A stretch of 64,000 nt of DNA, taken from contig NZ_JOFV01000011.1 in assembly GCF_000718325.1 (NCBI RefSeq), positions 70,072 through 134,071 of the forward strand, in the 5' to 3' direction. Position 1 is the stretch's first letter. The number at the start of each line of letters is the position of its first letter. Source of the DNA: Oerskovia turbata. Its GTDB lineage: Bacteria; Actinomycetota; Actinomycetes; Actinomycetales; Cellulomonadaceae. Positions 8,033-18,400 of this stretch are shown piece by piece. The position numbers were made by a program, and so were the translations under genes. The notes below the pieces were generated by a model. The model made no database searches. It was not told the DNA's origin and saw nothing but the letters and a program-made list of their open reading frames with translations.

Positions 8033-8299
8033 AGCACCCGCCGTGCTGGCCGTGCTCGCCGTGCTCGTGACGACCCCCGCCTCGACCGCGAGGTCGGGCT
8101 CGGGCTCGACGGGTGCCGTCGCAGCGACCGTGGCGGTGGCCCGCGTCGTGGCGTACATCGTGCGCTGACGGTTCGTGGCGATCTCGCGCCCGCTCGAGTC
8201 CGTCCTCCGGCCGAGCACCGAGGTCGACGCCGCCCTCGGCGGGAGCTGTCCGGAATGGCGGCACACCCCGGGCCGAGCGAGCAGTGCAGGGTCTCGCGG

Positions 8300-9808
8300 T
8301 CACAGGCCCTGCGCGACGCGGAAGTAGACCTGGTTCCAGCGGACCTGGTCGCGGAAGCCGCGGCGCGTGGTGCTCTCGTCGATCACGAGCAGCTCGGTGC
8401 GCGCCATCTCGGCGAACACCTCGAACGCGTCGATGCCCGCGGCGGTCGAGAGCACCGTGTGGTGCGCGCCGCCTGCGGTGAGCCAGGCCTCGGCCGACGT
8501 CACGAAGTCGGGTCGCGGCTCCCAGACGGCGCGCGCCACGGGCAGGTGCGGCAGCGGCGCGCTCGGCGGCACGACGTCGACGACGTTGGCCGTGAGGCGG
8601 AAGCGGTCGCGCATGTCGGCGAGCGAGACGACGACGCCCACGCCGGGGTCGGCGTCGAACACCATGCGGACCGGGTCCTCCTTGCCGCCGATCCCGAGCG
8701 GGTGGATCTCCACGCGCGGGGTCGACGTCGTCAGGGACGGGCAGACCTCGAGCATGTGGGCGCCCAGGATCTTCTCGCTGCCGGGCGTGAGGTCGTACGT
8801 GTAGTCCTCCATGAGCGAGGCGCCGCCGGGCAGCCCCTCACCCATGACCTTGGCGGCGCGGACGAGCACGGCCGTCTTCCAGTCGCCCTCGGCGCCGAAC
8901 CCGTAGCCCTTCGACATGAGGCGCTGGACCGCGATGCCGGGGAGCTGGCGCAGGTCGCCCAGGTCCTCGAAGCTGGTCGTGAAGGCCTTGGCGCCGACCG
9001 ACTCGAGGAACGTCTCGAGCGCGATCTCCTGGCGGGCCGCATAGCGCAGCGACTCGTGCCGGTCGCCGTCCTTGCGCAGCTCCTCGGCCACGTCGTAGAG
9101 GTCCTCGTACTCGGCCACGACGGCGTCCACGTCGGCGTCGGAGACGGCGTCCACTGCCGCCACGAGATCGTTGACCCCCCACGTGTTCACGCTCACACCG
9201 AAGCGCAGCTCTGCCTCGGTCTTGTCGCCCTCGGTCACGGCGACGTTGCGCATGTTGTCGCCGAAGCGGGCCAGGCGCAGCTCGTGCGTCGCCGCCCAGC
9301 CCGCAGCCCCGCGCACCCACGACCCGACGCGCGCCGTGACGGCCGGGTTGGACACGTGCCCGACCACGGTCGTGCGCGCCACCCCGAGCCGCGTCGCCAT
9401 GTACGCGTACTCGCGGTCGCCGTGCGCGGCCTGGTTGAGGTTCATGAAGTCGAAGTCGATCGAGTCCCACGGGAGCTCGACGTTCGCCTGCGTGTGCAGG
9501 TGCAGGAGAGGCTTGCGCAGCGCGTCGAGCCCACCGATCCACATCTTCGCGGGGCTGAACGTGTGCATCCACGTCACGACGCCGAGCACGCGGTCGTCCG
9601 CGTCGGCGTCGAGCATCGCACGCCGGATCGACGACGCATCCTTCAGGACGGGCTTCCAGACGACGTTCGCGGGGACGTCGGACGACGCGTCGAGGGCGCG
9701 CGCGACCTCCTGCGACTGCTCCGCGACCTGGCGGAGCGTCTCCTCGCCGTACAGGTCCTGGCTGCCGGTGAGGAACCAGATCTCGCGGTCCGCGTAGGGC
9801 TTGCTCAT
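8300..9808 (-). CDS. araA: L-arabinose isomerase
   Basis: 502 residues, typical AraA length. It interconverts L-arabinose and L-ribulose, first step of the pathway. Recognisable segments are the N-terminal [20 protein letters not shown], the active-site strands [11 protein letters not shown] and [10 protein letters not shown] (metal-binding Glu residues), [13 protein letters not shown] and the terminal GGAHHTV (His). The ATG at 9808 follows GAAGGA by ten bases; the in-frame GTG at 9817 would leave only one base and is rejected. Last gene of araB-araD-araA. Confidence 0.97.
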   Translation of the reverse strand: MSKPYADREIWFLTGSQDLYGEETLRQVAEQSQEVARALDASSDVPANVVWKPVLKDASSIRRAMLDADADDRVLGVVTWMHTFSPAKMWIGGLDALRKPLLHLHTQANVELPWDSIDFDFMNLNQAAHGDREYAYMATRLGVARTTVVGHVSNPAVTARVGSWVRGAAGWAATHELRLARFGDNMRNVAVTEGDKTEAELRFGVSVNTWGVNDLVAAVDAVSDADVDAVVAEYEDLYDVAEELRKDGDRHESLRYAARQEIALETFLESVGAKAFTTSFEDLGDLRQLPGIAVQRLMSKGYGFGAEGDWKTAVLVRAAKVMGEGLPGGASLMEDYTYDLTPGSEKILGAHMLEVCPSLTTSTPRVEIHPLGIGGKEDPVRMVFDADPGVGVVVSLADMRDRFRLTANVVDVVPPSAPLPHLPVARAVWEPRPDFVTSAEAWLTAGGAHHTVLSTAAGIDAFEVFAEMARTELLVIDESTTRRGFRDQVRWNQVYFRVAQGL

Positions 9809-9907
9809 GGGGTCCACATCCTTCGTGTCGGTGGGGTCGGCCCCCGCGTCGGTGCGGGGCCGGGCGTACGGGTGAGGGGATGCGCGCGACCGCGCCGCCG
9901 CCGCGTG

Positions 9908-10690
9908 TCAGTGCGCGGGCGGCTGCCCGTAGACGTGCTGGTAGCGCGCGTACAGCGCGTCGACGTCGGGCTGCTCGATCCGGGTCGGGTCGCCGAGCTG
10001 GCGGCTGATGTGCACGGTCCGGGCGACCTCCTCGCACATCACGGCCGCCTTGACGGCCGAGCGGGCGTCCTTGCCGATCGTGAACGGGCCGTGGTTGCGC
10101 ATGAGCACCGCCGGGCTGCGGGACTCGCGCAGGGTCTCGACGATGCCTCGTCCGATCGAGTCGTCGCCGATGAGCGCGAACGGTCCGACCGGGATGTCCC
10201 CGCCGAACTCGTCGGCCATCATCGTCAGCGTGCACGGCACGGGCTCGGCGCGCGCGGCCCACGCCGTGGCGTACGTCGAGTGCGTGTGCACGACCCCGCC
10301 GACCTCGGGCATGTGCCGGTAGACGTAGGCGTGGGCCGCGGTGTCCGACGACGGCGCCCGGTCCCCCTCGACGAGGTTCCCGTCGAGGTCGCACACGACC
10401 ATCGTCTCGGGCGTGATGTCGTCGTACGACAGCCCCGACGGCTTGATGACGAGGAGGTCGCCGAGGCCGTCGGTTGCGCGCACCCGCTCGGACACGTTGC
10501 CCGCGGTCCACACCACGAGCTCCCATCGGGGCAGCTCGGCGTGCAGCGCGGCGACGCGCTCCTTGGCGGCGTCGACCGCGGCGCGCAGGTGGGCGGGCAC
10601 GCCCGGGGATCGGCTCGCCGGGGTGCCGGCCGGTTGAGCGGCAGGGTGGGCAGGATCGGCTGCCCCGGTCGTCGTGGGCAGGGTGCTCAT
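9908..10690 (-). CDS. araD: L-ribulose-5-phosphate 4-epimerase
   Basis: 260 residues of the class II aldolase/AraD family. Motifs are WTAGNVSERV (phosphate loop), IKPSGLSYDDI, GVVHTHSTYATAWA (two zinc His) and LMRNHGPFTIG (third His). The enzyme converts L-ribulose 5-phosphate to D-xylulose 5-phosphate. AAGGAG lies six bases before the ATG. A 30-residue Ala/Pro/Thr-rich N-terminal extension precedes the conserved core. Placed between araB (19 bases) and araA (99 bases) in one operon. Confidence 0.96.
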   Translation of the reverse strand: MSTLPTTTGAADPAHPAAQPAGTPASRSPGVPAHLRAAVDAAKERVAALHAELPRWELVVWTAGNVSERVRATDGLGDLLVIKPSGLSYDDITPETMVVCDLDGNLVEGDRAPSSDTAAHAYVYRHMPEVGGVVHTHSTYATAWAARAEPVPCTLTMMADEFGGDIPVGPFALIGDDSIGRGIVETLRESRSPAVLMRNHGPFTIGKDARSAVKAAVMCEEVARTVHISRQLGDPTRIEQPDVDALYARYQHVYGQPPAH

Positions 10691-10709
10691 GGGGTCTCCT
10701 TCGTCGGGG

Positions 10710-12323
10710 TCAGAGCGCGTCGACGGCGGCGCGCTCGACCGCGAGGCCGGCGTCGTAGCGGTCGAGGTAGGCGGCGAAGCCCGCTGCGTCCACGGGGTCG
10801 GGCTGGGCGGTACCCAGCTCCGCGGTCGCGAACACGTGCTCGCGGAGGTACGTGCCGAGGTCCTGCCCGTTCCCGCCGGCGACCGAGCGCGCGTAGGCCG
10901 CGAGCAGGGCGATGCCCCACGCCCCGCCCTCACCCGCGGTCCGCCCCACGGTCACGGGCGCGCCGATCGCCGCGGCGAGCAGCCGTTGGGCCACTCCCTC
11001 GGTCCGGAAGATCCCGCCGTGCGCGAACATCGCGTCGAGCGCGACGCCTTCGGCGGCGAGCACGCGCATGCCGAGCGCGAGCGTGCCGAGCACGCTGTAG
11101 ACCTGCGACCGCATGAAGTTGGCGAGGGTCAGCCTGCTGCCGGGCGTCCGGACGAACAGGGGGCGCCCCTCCTCGAGCCCGGTGACGGGCTCACCCGACA
11201 GGTAGTTGTACGCGAGCAACCCGCCGCCGTCGGCGTCACCGTCGAGCGCGGCGCGCAGGATCGCGCCGAAGACCTCGTCGGGCGCTGCGGGGGCCCCGAG
11301 CGCGGCCGTGACCTCACCGAACAGGTCGGCCCAGGCGGCGAGCTCGCTCGCCCCGTTGTTGCAGTGGACCATCGCGACGAGGTCGCCCGCGGGAGTCGTG
11401 ACCAGGTCGAGCTCGTGGTGGCGTGCGGCGAGCGCGCGCTCGAGCACGACCATCGCGAAGATGCTCGTGCCGGCGCTGACGTTCCCGGTCCGCGGCGCGA
11501 CCGAGCTCGTCGCGACCATGCCCGTCCCGGCGTCGCCTTCTGGTGGGCAGAGCGGCACGCCGGGACGGAGGGTGCCCGTGGGGTCGAGCCAGGCCGCGCC
11601 CTCGGGGGAGAGGCTCCCGGCATCCTGTCCCGCGACGAGGACCTCGGGCAACAGGGACGCGATCGCGAGGCCGGGCGTGCGGGTGGCCACGAGCCCGTCG
11701 AACGCCTCGATCATGCGGCGGTCGTAGGTCCGCGTCGCGGGGTCGACGGGGAACATCCCGGACGCGTCCCCCACCCCGAGCGCCGACCGACCGGTGAGGA
11801 CGCGGTGGACGTACCCGGCGAGCGTCGTGAGGGACGCCACCCGGGGCACGTGCGGCTCGTCGTCGAGGATCGCCTGGAACAGGTGGGCGACGGACCAGCG
11901 GAGGGGGACGTTGTGGTCGAACAGCTCCGAGAGCTCGGCCGCAGCCTTGCCCGTGGTCGTGTTCCGCCAGGTCCGGAAAGGGACGAGCTGCTCGCCGTCG
12001 GCGTCGAACGCGAGGTAGCCGTGCATCATGGCGGAGACGCCGATCGTGCCGAACGTCGTCGGGCGCACGCCGTACCGTCGCTCGACGTCGGCGACCAGGT
12101 CGACGTAGCAGCGCTGCATCCCCTCGCGCACGTCGTCGAGCGAGTACGTCCAGGTGCGGTCGACGTACTCGTTCTCCCACGCGTGGCTGCCGCTCGCGAC
12201 GGGGGTTCCGTCCGGGCCGATCAGGCACGCCTTGATCCGTGTCGAGCCGAGCTCGATCCCCAGTGCGGTGTTCCCGGCGACGATCGACGCCCGGAGGTCG
12301 ACCACCTCGTCCTGCTGCACCAT
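10710..12323 (-). CDS. araB: Ribulokinase, FGGY family
   Basis: 537 residues, two-domain FGGY carbohydrate kinase. The first phosphate loop ALGIELGSTRIKACLIG, the domain II ATPase signature AHGGIFRTEGVAQRLLAAAI, and the substrate loop TGNVSAGTSIFAMVVLE are present. It phosphorylates L-ribulose. The ATG at 12323 follows GAGGAG by eight bases; the ORF extension to 12344 has no site. First gene of the operon, with a LacI-type operator 50 bases upstream. The sequence is closer to the actinobacterial xylulokinase-like AraB than to the enteric enzyme, so the kinase identity rests partly on its neighbours. Confidence 0.93.
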   Translation of the reverse strand: MVQQDEVVDLRASIVAGNTALGIELGSTRIKACLIGPDGTPVASGSHAWENEYVDRTWTYSLDDVREGMQRCYVDLVADVERRYGVRPTTFGTIGVSAMMHGYLAFDADGEQLVPFRTWRNTTTGKAAAELSELFDHNVPLRWSVAHLFQAILDDEPHVPRVASLTTLAGYVHRVLTGRSALGVGDASGMFPVDPATRTYDRRMIEAFDGLVATRTPGLAIASLLPEVLVAGQDAGSLSPEGAAWLDPTGTLRPGVPLCPPEGDAGTGMVATSSVAPRTGNVSAGTSIFAMVVLERALAARHHELDLVTTPAGDLVAMVHCNNGASELAAWADLFGEVTAALGAPAAPDEVFGAILRAALDGDADGGGLLAYNYLSGEPVTGLEEGRPLFVRTPGSRLTLANFMRSQVYSVLGTLALGMRVLAAEGVALDAMFAHGGIFRTEGVAQRLLAAAIGAPVTVGRTAGEGGAWGIALLAAYARSVAGGNGQDLGTYLREHVFATAELGTAQPDPVDAAGFAAYLDRYDAGLAVERAAVDAL

Positions 12324-12372
12324 TGCTGTCACTCCTCGTCGCATCGTCGCGCCCGGCTATGTCCTGGCTGAA

Positions 12373-12386
12373 TGTTAGCGCTCACA
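12373..12386. promoter_or_regulatory. LacI-family operator of the arabinose operon
   Basis: TGTTAGCGCTCACA, matching its own reverse complement at 12 of 14 positions with the central GCGC typical of LacI/GalR-family operators (consensus TGTGAGCGCTCACA). It lies 50 bases before araB and is flanked by the lacI-type gene, so it is the likely target of that repressor. I did not see an exact second copy upstream of the glycoside hydrolase gene. Confidence 0.75.
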
Positions 12387-12474
12387 TACGGTGTTCCGCC
12401 ACCCCGTCGACGGCCTGTCGGAAGGATCGAGGTTCCTTGGAGCGCCGCACGGCACGAGCGCCGAGGGGGCGGGC

Positions 12475-12506
12475 CGCGCAGGAGACGCGTCGCGCAGGAG
12501 ACGCGT
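12475..12506. repeat. 16-bp perfect tandem duplication
   Basis: CGCGCAGGAGACGCGT occurs twice back to back in the gap between the LacI-type regulator's stop and the araB promoter. Each copy contains a partial palindrome (ACGCGT). No function is evident; it may be a neutral slippage duplication. The remainder of 12324-12567 holds only the operator. Confidence 0.6.
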
Positions 12507-12567
12507 CAGGAGCGCACGGGGGCGCGGTGCCGTCGGCCCTTCTCGCGTCCCCGCAGAGCCGGGCGAC

Positions 12568-13638
12568 TCACGCGCGCGGCACGGCCGCGCTCGCCCGCGT
12601 CACGAGGACCGGCGGGATCTGCGCGGACTCCGGGGTCGCCCCGGCGAACGCGTCGAGCAGCAGCGCCATGCACCGGCGCCCCAGCTCGTCGAACGGCTGA
12701 CGGACCGTCGTGAGCGGCGGGATGAAGTGCGCCGAGCCCTCGACGTCGTCGAACCCGACGACCGACACGTCGCGCGGGACCACGACCCCGGCCTCCCAGA
12801 ACGCCTGGAGCACACCGAGGGCGAGATGATCGTTGCCCGCGAAGACCGCTGTCGGCCCGTTCCCGTCCGCGACCCGGCGCGCGAGGTCACGACCGACCTC
12901 GTAGCCCGCGTCCGACGACCACGTGCACCGGATCATCTCCCGCTCCGGCTCCGGGACCGCCCACGCGGCCAGCGCGTCGCTCCATCCCCTGGCCCGCTCG
13001 CGCGCGTCGAACCAGTCGAGCGGGCCGGCGAGGTGGATCACCGAGCGGTGCCCCAGGTCGAGCAGGTGCTCGGTGGCGACGTGCGCGCCGAGCCGCTGGT
13101 CGACCGCGATCGGCAGGATGCTCCCCGCCCCCGTCCCGGGCGCTCCCGCGTGCACCTCGTTCGGCTCGCGGGCTGCGATGAGGATGATCGGCACGGGGGC
13201 CCGGAACGAGTCGACCGCCGACGCGACGTCCGTCTGGGGAGCGATGACCACGATCCCCTCGACGGCCTGGGCCATGAAGTGCTCGAGGACCGTGTTCATG
13301 GTCTGCGCGTCGTAGCTGCGGATCGTCGCGACGGACACGAAGTAGCCGTGCTCGCGTGCCGCCTCCTCGACCGCGATGAGCGTGCTCGTCGGCCCGTACA
13401 GCGCCGAGCCCGTCGTCACGACGCCGATCGTCCCCGAACGCGCCGTGACCAGCGCGCGGGCCGCGCTGTTGCGCCGGTACCCGAGCGTCGCGATCGCGTC
13501 CAGGACCCGCTCGCGCGTCTGCGGTCGCACGCTCGGGTGGTCGTTGAGGACCCGTGACACCGTCTGGTGCGAGACCCCTGCGAGCTCCGCGACGTCGGAC
13601 ATCGCCGGCGGGCGAGCCCGCCCCGCGTCCCCGGTCAC
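12568..13638 (-). CDS. LacI-family transcriptional regulator, probable arabinose repressor
   Basis: 356 residues. Helix-turn-helix SDVAELAGVSHQTVSRVLN and hinge helix NSAARALVT at residues 13-65 are followed by a periplasmic-binding-protein-like sugar domain (GTIGVVTTGS start, AVFAGNDHLALGVL, VSVVGFDDVEGSAHF). GTG start at 13638 follows GAGGAG. It overlaps the proC stop by four bases (GTGA), so its translation is coupled to proC, an odd pairing for a sugar repressor. It lies next to araBDA and to a LacI-type operator; the arabinose-related effector is inferred from that position. Confidence 0.9.
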   Translation of the reverse strand: MTGDAGRARPPAMSDVAELAGVSHQTVSRVLNDHPSVRPQTRERVLDAIATLGYRRNSAARALVTARSGTIGVVTTGSALYGPTSTLIAVEEAAREHGYFVSVATIRSYDAQTMNTVLEHFMAQAVEGIVVIAPQTDVASAVDSFRAPVPIILIAAREPNEVHAGAPGTGAGSILPIAVDQRLGAHVATEHLLDLGHRSVIHLAGPLDWFDARERARGWSDALAAWAVPEPEREMIRCTWSSDAGYEVGRDLARRVADGNGPTAVFAGNDHLALGVLQAFWEAGVVVPRDVSVVGFDDVEGSAHFIPPLTTVRQPFDELGRRCMALLLDAFAGATPESAQIPPVLVTRASAAVPRA

Positions 13639-14501
13639 GGCCGCTCCTCGAGGGCCGCCGCCAGCTCCTGCGACCGGTCCCGGGCCGCCTCGAGCGCGGA
13701 CAGGAACGCCGCCCGGACACCACCCTCGTCGAGCGCGCGCAGCGCCGCGACCGTGGTCCCGCCCGGCGAGGAGACCTTCTCGCGCAGGATCACGGGATGC
13801 TCCCCCGTCTCGTCGAGCATCCGTGCCGAGCCGAGCACGGTCGCCGTGGCGAGCTCGAGCGCCACGGCCCGGGTCAGGCCGAGCAGCACCCCGGCCTCCG
13901 CGAGCGCGTCGACGACGTAGAAGACGTACGCGGGACCCGATCCCGACAGCGCACCGACCGCGTCCTGGTCCTTCTCCGGGACCCGCACCACGAGGCCGGT
14001 CTGCCCGAGGAGCCGCTCGACGAGCGCCACGTCGTCGTCGCTCGCGGCTGCGCCGCCGCTGACCGCGCTGACCCCGGCGCCGATCACGGACGGGGTGTTG
14101 GGCATGACGCGCACGACCGACGTCCCGGCCGGGAGCCGGTCCTCGTAGAAGCGCGCCCGGAGCCCGACGACGACGCTCACCACGACCGCCCCCTCGCCCA
14201 GGTGCGCCGAGACCTCCGCGAGCAGCGCCGCCACGTCCTTGGGCTTGACCGCGACCACGACCAGGCCCGCGCCGCGCACGGCCTCGACGTTGTCGGTCGT
14301 CGTGCCCACGCCGTGGCGCTCGTACAGCTCCTGGCCGCGCTCGGGGCGCCGCACGGTCGCGACCACCTCCGACGCCGACCAGCCGGCGCGCAGCGCCCCG
14401 GCAAGAACCGTCTCGCCCATGACACCGGTCCCGAGGACCGCGAGGCGCGGGGTGGGGACCGAGGGCTCGGCCCGCCGGGTCGTCGTGCTCGAAGTGGACA
14501 T
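13635..14501 (-). CDS. proC: Pyrroline-5-carboxylate reductase
   Basis: 288 residues. N-terminal Rossmann motif LAVLGTGVMGETVLAGAL, NADPH-domain AVKPKDVAALL, the MPNTPSVIGAGVSA segment and the family signature around LSGSGPAYVFYVVDAL plus KVSSPGGTTVAALRALDEGG at the C-terminus. Catalyses the last step of proline biosynthesis. The ATG at 14501 follows AGGAGG by seven bases. In many actinobacteria proC neighbours bldC and bS22; here those genes are 9 kb away, suggesting rearrangement around this locus. Confidence 0.95.
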   Translation of the reverse strand: MSTSSTTTRRAEPSVPTPRLAVLGTGVMGETVLAGALRAGWSASEVVATVRRPERGQELYERHGVGTTTDNVEAVRGAGLVVVAVKPKDVAALLAEVSAHLGEGAVVVSVVVGLRARFYEDRLPAGTSVVRVMPNTPSVIGAGVSAVSGGAAASDDDVALVERLLGQTGLVVRVPEKDQDAVGALSGSGPAYVFYVVDALAEAGVLLGLTRAVALELATATVLGSARMLDETGEHPVILREKVSSPGGTTVAALRALDEGGVRAAFLSALEAARDRSQELAAALEERP

Positions 14502-14609
14502 GGTCGTCCTCCTGCTTCCTGGTCGTGCGTCCCGGTCAGCCGCGTCGACCCGCCCGAGGGCGAGCCCGACGACGAGCACCGAAGGTCACCCGGTGCGCCT
14601 CGTCGCAGA

Positions 14610-15308
14610 CTAGAGGGGGAACGCGGTGTAGAACGTCTCGATCTCGTCGACGGGCCCCGTCGCCTGCAGCACGACGGTGCCGTTGTACCAGGTGACGGTC
14701 GCCGAGGCCACCGCCCCGTCGACCGGGGCGACCGGCGTGACGGCGAAGGTCCCCGCGGGCTCGCCGTCGACCTCGACGGGTCCGGTCGACGTGACCTCGC
14801 CCCCGGCCTCGACGGCTGCTGCGAGCAGCTCGTCGTAGGCGGCCTTCGCCTCGTCGTCGGTGCCCCACTGCCCGGCGCGCACCGTGATGCTGGTCGCCCC
14901 GTCTCCCTCGGCGTCCGCGTAGGTCAGCTCGTGGCCCTCGATCGCGTCCACGTCGGCGAAGGCGTCGGTCGGCGCCTCGGCACGGAGCGCGAACTGCAGG
15001 ACGCTCCCGGGCAGCGCCTTGGCCAGCTCGGTCGTCGCGGTCCGTTCGACCGGCTCGATCGTCGGCGTCGCGGGCGGCGCGGTCACGGTGAGCTCGGCGG
15101 GCGCTTCGGAGTCTCCGCCCACCGCGAACCCCGGCCAGACGAGCGCGAGGAACGCGACGACCCCACCCACGACGGCGAGCAGCACGACCAGGGCGACGAG
15201 GCGCCGTCGGGCATAGACGGCCGACGACGGCCCCTGCTGGGGACGACTGCCCCGCCCACCCGACCCTGTCGGGGACGACGGACGCGGGCGTCCCGTCTGC
15301 TGGCTCAT
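14610..15308 (-). CDS. Membrane-anchored extracytoplasmic protein, unknown function
   Basis: 232 residues. A Pro/Ser/Arg-rich cytoplasmic head (1-34) leads into one transmembrane helix (VALVVLLAVVGGVVAFLALVW), then a Thr/Pro linker and an extracytoplasmic domain of about 150 residues with alternating strands ending in VVLQATGPVDEIETFYTAF. GAGGAG lies seven bases before the ATG. No recognised domain. The gene precedes proC on the same strand with a 108-base gap and follows the glycoside hydrolase terminator, so it may start its own transcript. Confidence 0.75.
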   Translation of the reverse strand: MSQQTGRPRPSSPTGSGGRGSRPQQGPSSAVYARRRLVALVVLLAVVGGVVAFLALVWPGFAVGGDSEAPAELTVTAPPATPTIEPVERTATTELAKALPGSVLQFALRAEAPTDAFADVDAIEGHELTYADAEGDGATSITVRAGQWGTDDEAKAAYDELLAAAVEAGGEVTSTGPVEVDGEPAGTFAVTPVAPVDGAVASATVTWYNGTVVLQATGPVDEIETFYTAFPL

Positions 15309-15451
15309 GACACTCTCCTCGTGGCGACGCTGTGACCGCGCCAGACTAGTGCGCGCGCCCTCCGCGACCGCGGAGCCGCGCGGAAGCGTCGACCACCGTC
15401 ACGCCCCCCGCCTCGGCACCGGCGGAGCGGGCCGAGAGCGCGCGGTCCGGC

Positions 15452-15488
15452 ACCGTCGGGGGCGGCGTGTGCAGCCGCCCCCGACGGT
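15452..15488. terminator. Hairpin terminator after the glycoside hydrolase gene
   Basis: Perfect 15-bp stem (15452-15466 with 15474-15488) with a 7-base loop, ten bases downstream of the stop codon on the minus strand. Confidence 0.88.
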
Positions 15489-15498
15489 CGTTCGGTAC

Positions 15499-18400
15499 CT
15501 ACCCGCAGCCGACGGCGTCGAACGCCTGCTCGACGCTGGTCGTGACCGGGGCGCCGTCGACCGTCGCGGTCGCGACGACGCTCACGGTCCCAGCCTCGAG
15601 CGTGTCCTTGCGGGCGCTGAAGGTCTGGCTGGCCGACCTGCCCGGCACGACACCGGCGAACGTCTTGGTGCCGAGCGGCGTCGTGACCCTGACGTCCACC
15701 GGGACCTCCTCGTCGTTCACCACGCGGACCGAGAGCCCCGCGACCTTGCCCGTGCACTGCGACCTCGCGGTCACCGTGACCGCGACGTCCGGCTCGGGCC
15801 GGCCCTCGCCGGTGCCGACCGTGACGGTCGCCCTGGCCCGCTTGTCGGTGCCCTCGACCGCCCCCGTGACCTCGAACGTGCCGTCCTTGGCGTACTTCCC
15901 GGGCTCGACCGCGTCCCAGGTCACGGCGATCCCGCTCTGCTGCGAACCGTCGTTGTACTGGACCGTGACCGAGGCAGGGAGGACCGGCGCGGTACCGACC
16001 GCGGTCGAGACCGCGGTGTCGGCGATCGTGTTGATCTGGACGGCGTCCGGGCCACGCACCCAGACGGTCGCCTGGGCGACCAGGGTCGTCCCGGACACGA
16101 AACCCTGGACCGCGAAGTCGCCGATCTGCTCGACCTGTGCCGCGTCCACGGCACCCCAGGCGACGGCGTTCTCGACGACCGAGCCGTCCGCGTAGGTCAC
16201 CGCGACGGTGCCCGGCAGCTGGGGCAGGGCCCCGACGGCGGTCCGCACGTGGACGGCGGCGGCCGAGACCGCGGGAGCCGCGAAGACGCGCCACTCGGAC
16301 ACCCCGACCGCCGAGCGGCTCGTGCCGCCCGCGTTGGGCAGGGCCGTGAAGACGGCGCGCAGCCGGCTCGTCGTGACGGCGTCGAACGTCACCTCGTTGG
16401 TCTTGAGGCGCTCGGTGCCGTACGCCGACGGGTTCGTCACGTCCTTCCACGTGCCCTCTCCGGCCGCGTCCCAGTACTGGAGCTTCCACTCCTTGGGCAC
16501 GGCCACACCGTCACCACCCGTGGTCGTGTCGGTCCAGAAGTCGATCGACGCCTTGTCCACCCGGACCGGGGCCTCGAAGTCGTACTGCAGCCACCGGCTC
16601 GCGGGGCGGGAGCCCGACCAGGTGGCCCACAGGTCCGTGCCGGCCCCACCCGTGAAGAACGACGGCTTGCCGTCGTTCACGGCGTTGACGTCGTTCCACC
16701 CCGCGGTGTAGTCCGCGGTCGGGGTGGCCGTGGAGGCGACGTTGATCTCGCCGTCCGAGAGCGCGGTCGCCTGGACGACGACGTCCTTGGTCGACGTGAG
16801 CTCGCCGTCCGACACCGTCAGGCGCAGGGTGTAGGCGCCGGACGCCGTGAAGCGCACGACCGACGTCGTGGCCCTCGGGTCGTCGAACACCGCGCTGCCG
16901 CCCTCGGGAGCCGCCTCGACGGACCAGCCCGACGTGATCTCCCCGTTCGGCAGGCCGTCGTCCTGGGCCGTGCCCACCAGGCGGGCCGAACCGGCCTGGT
17001 TGTACGTCGAGTCCGTCCACGCGTCGGCCTTGGGCGCCTGGTTCGTCGAGGCGGGCGCCTCGACCCCGGTCGAGAAGGCCTGGACCTCCTTGATCCCGGT
17101 CCTGGTGCCCGCCGCGTGGGTCACCGTGACGCGCAGCTTCGAGGTCGTGACCTCGGGGAACTGCACGTGGTTGAAGTTGCCCTGCGGGAACAGCGGGGCG
17201 CGCGACTGCGCCGGCACGGGCTTCCACTGCGTCCCGTCGAGGTACTCGACCGTGTAGAGAGCGGGGGCCGAGTAGCCCGCGACGGTCGCGGTCGAGGACG
17301 AACGGTAGAAGTAGACGCGCACGTCGTCGACCTTCTGGGCCGAGCCCAGGTCCACCTCGAGCGAGTCCTTGGCGTTCGGCGAGCCCGCGGTGCCCCAGAA
17401 GGGCTCGTTGACCGTCGTGCCGTCGACGGCACCCGCCGGACCACGGCCGGCCGCGGAGAACGAGGCCGTGACGGGCTTGCCCTGGGCGAGGTTCGGCGAG
17501 CCGGCCGATGCCGGGGAGACGTCGGCGCCCGCCTTGGCCATCATGTCCACGACGCGGGCGTCCGCGGCGAACACGACGTCCTGCGGAGCCTGGACCTGAC
17601 GCTCCTCGACCGTGGTCACCGTGACACCGGCAGGGGCGTCGACCGTGCCCGTGGACGGGTCGTAGGTCACGTGCGCGAGCTCGTCGACCGTGAACGCGAG
17701 CTCACCGTCGAGGAAGACCGAGTACCCCTCGGGGACGTCGGCGCCGTAGTGCTTCTCGCCCCCCGGGGCGTCCCACGTGATCGTGAGGTCCTTGTCGCGG
17801 TAGCGGACGTTGTTGACCGTGAAGTGGTCCCAGTCGATGTCGATGGGGGCGAGCTCGATCTTGTCGTCCGAGCGCGGACGCAGGCCCATCGCGTCCTCGA
17901 TCATGGTGAAGTTCGTCGTGCCGAGGATCGTGTGGTGGATCCACGAGCGGTAGCCGATGTCCTGCGGGTCGGCCGTGCCGTTCGACCAGAACTCGTTCTG
18001 GTCCGGGTACCGGTTGTCGCCGTTGTTCTGGTAGTGCGACCAGGCGTTCCAGTAGAGAAGCTTCTTGTACAGCTCGGCGTCCACGTAGTCGTTCGGGTAG
18101 TCGCGCAGGACGCTCGAGAGCATCCGGAACGACACGGTCGAGTTGATGACCGAGAAGTTGTTGCTGCCCGGTCCGCCGTAGGCCGCCTGGTCCGCCTGGT
18201 TGGCGGTGAAGAACGGGAAGACGGGGTACTGCTCGTCGTCCGCGAAGAGACGCAGGGCCTCGACATACGGCTGGTCGTAGTCCGCGTCCCCCGGCTTGGG
18301 CATGAGGCCCACGCTGAACGGGTAGTAGTTGTTGATCTCCTTCCACGGCACCAGCGCGTCGGTCGCGACGTGACGGTGCTTGAGGAGGTTGCCCTTCAGG

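Noticed and set aside
7908..8303. Minus-strand small ORFs in the ktrA-araA gap
   Set aside because: Low-complexity Ala/Thr/Arg sequence overlapping a strong terminator, with no ribosome site.
8255..11116. 953-residue plus-strand open frame
   Set aside because: Shadow of araA, araD and part of araB, caused by high GC at third positions.
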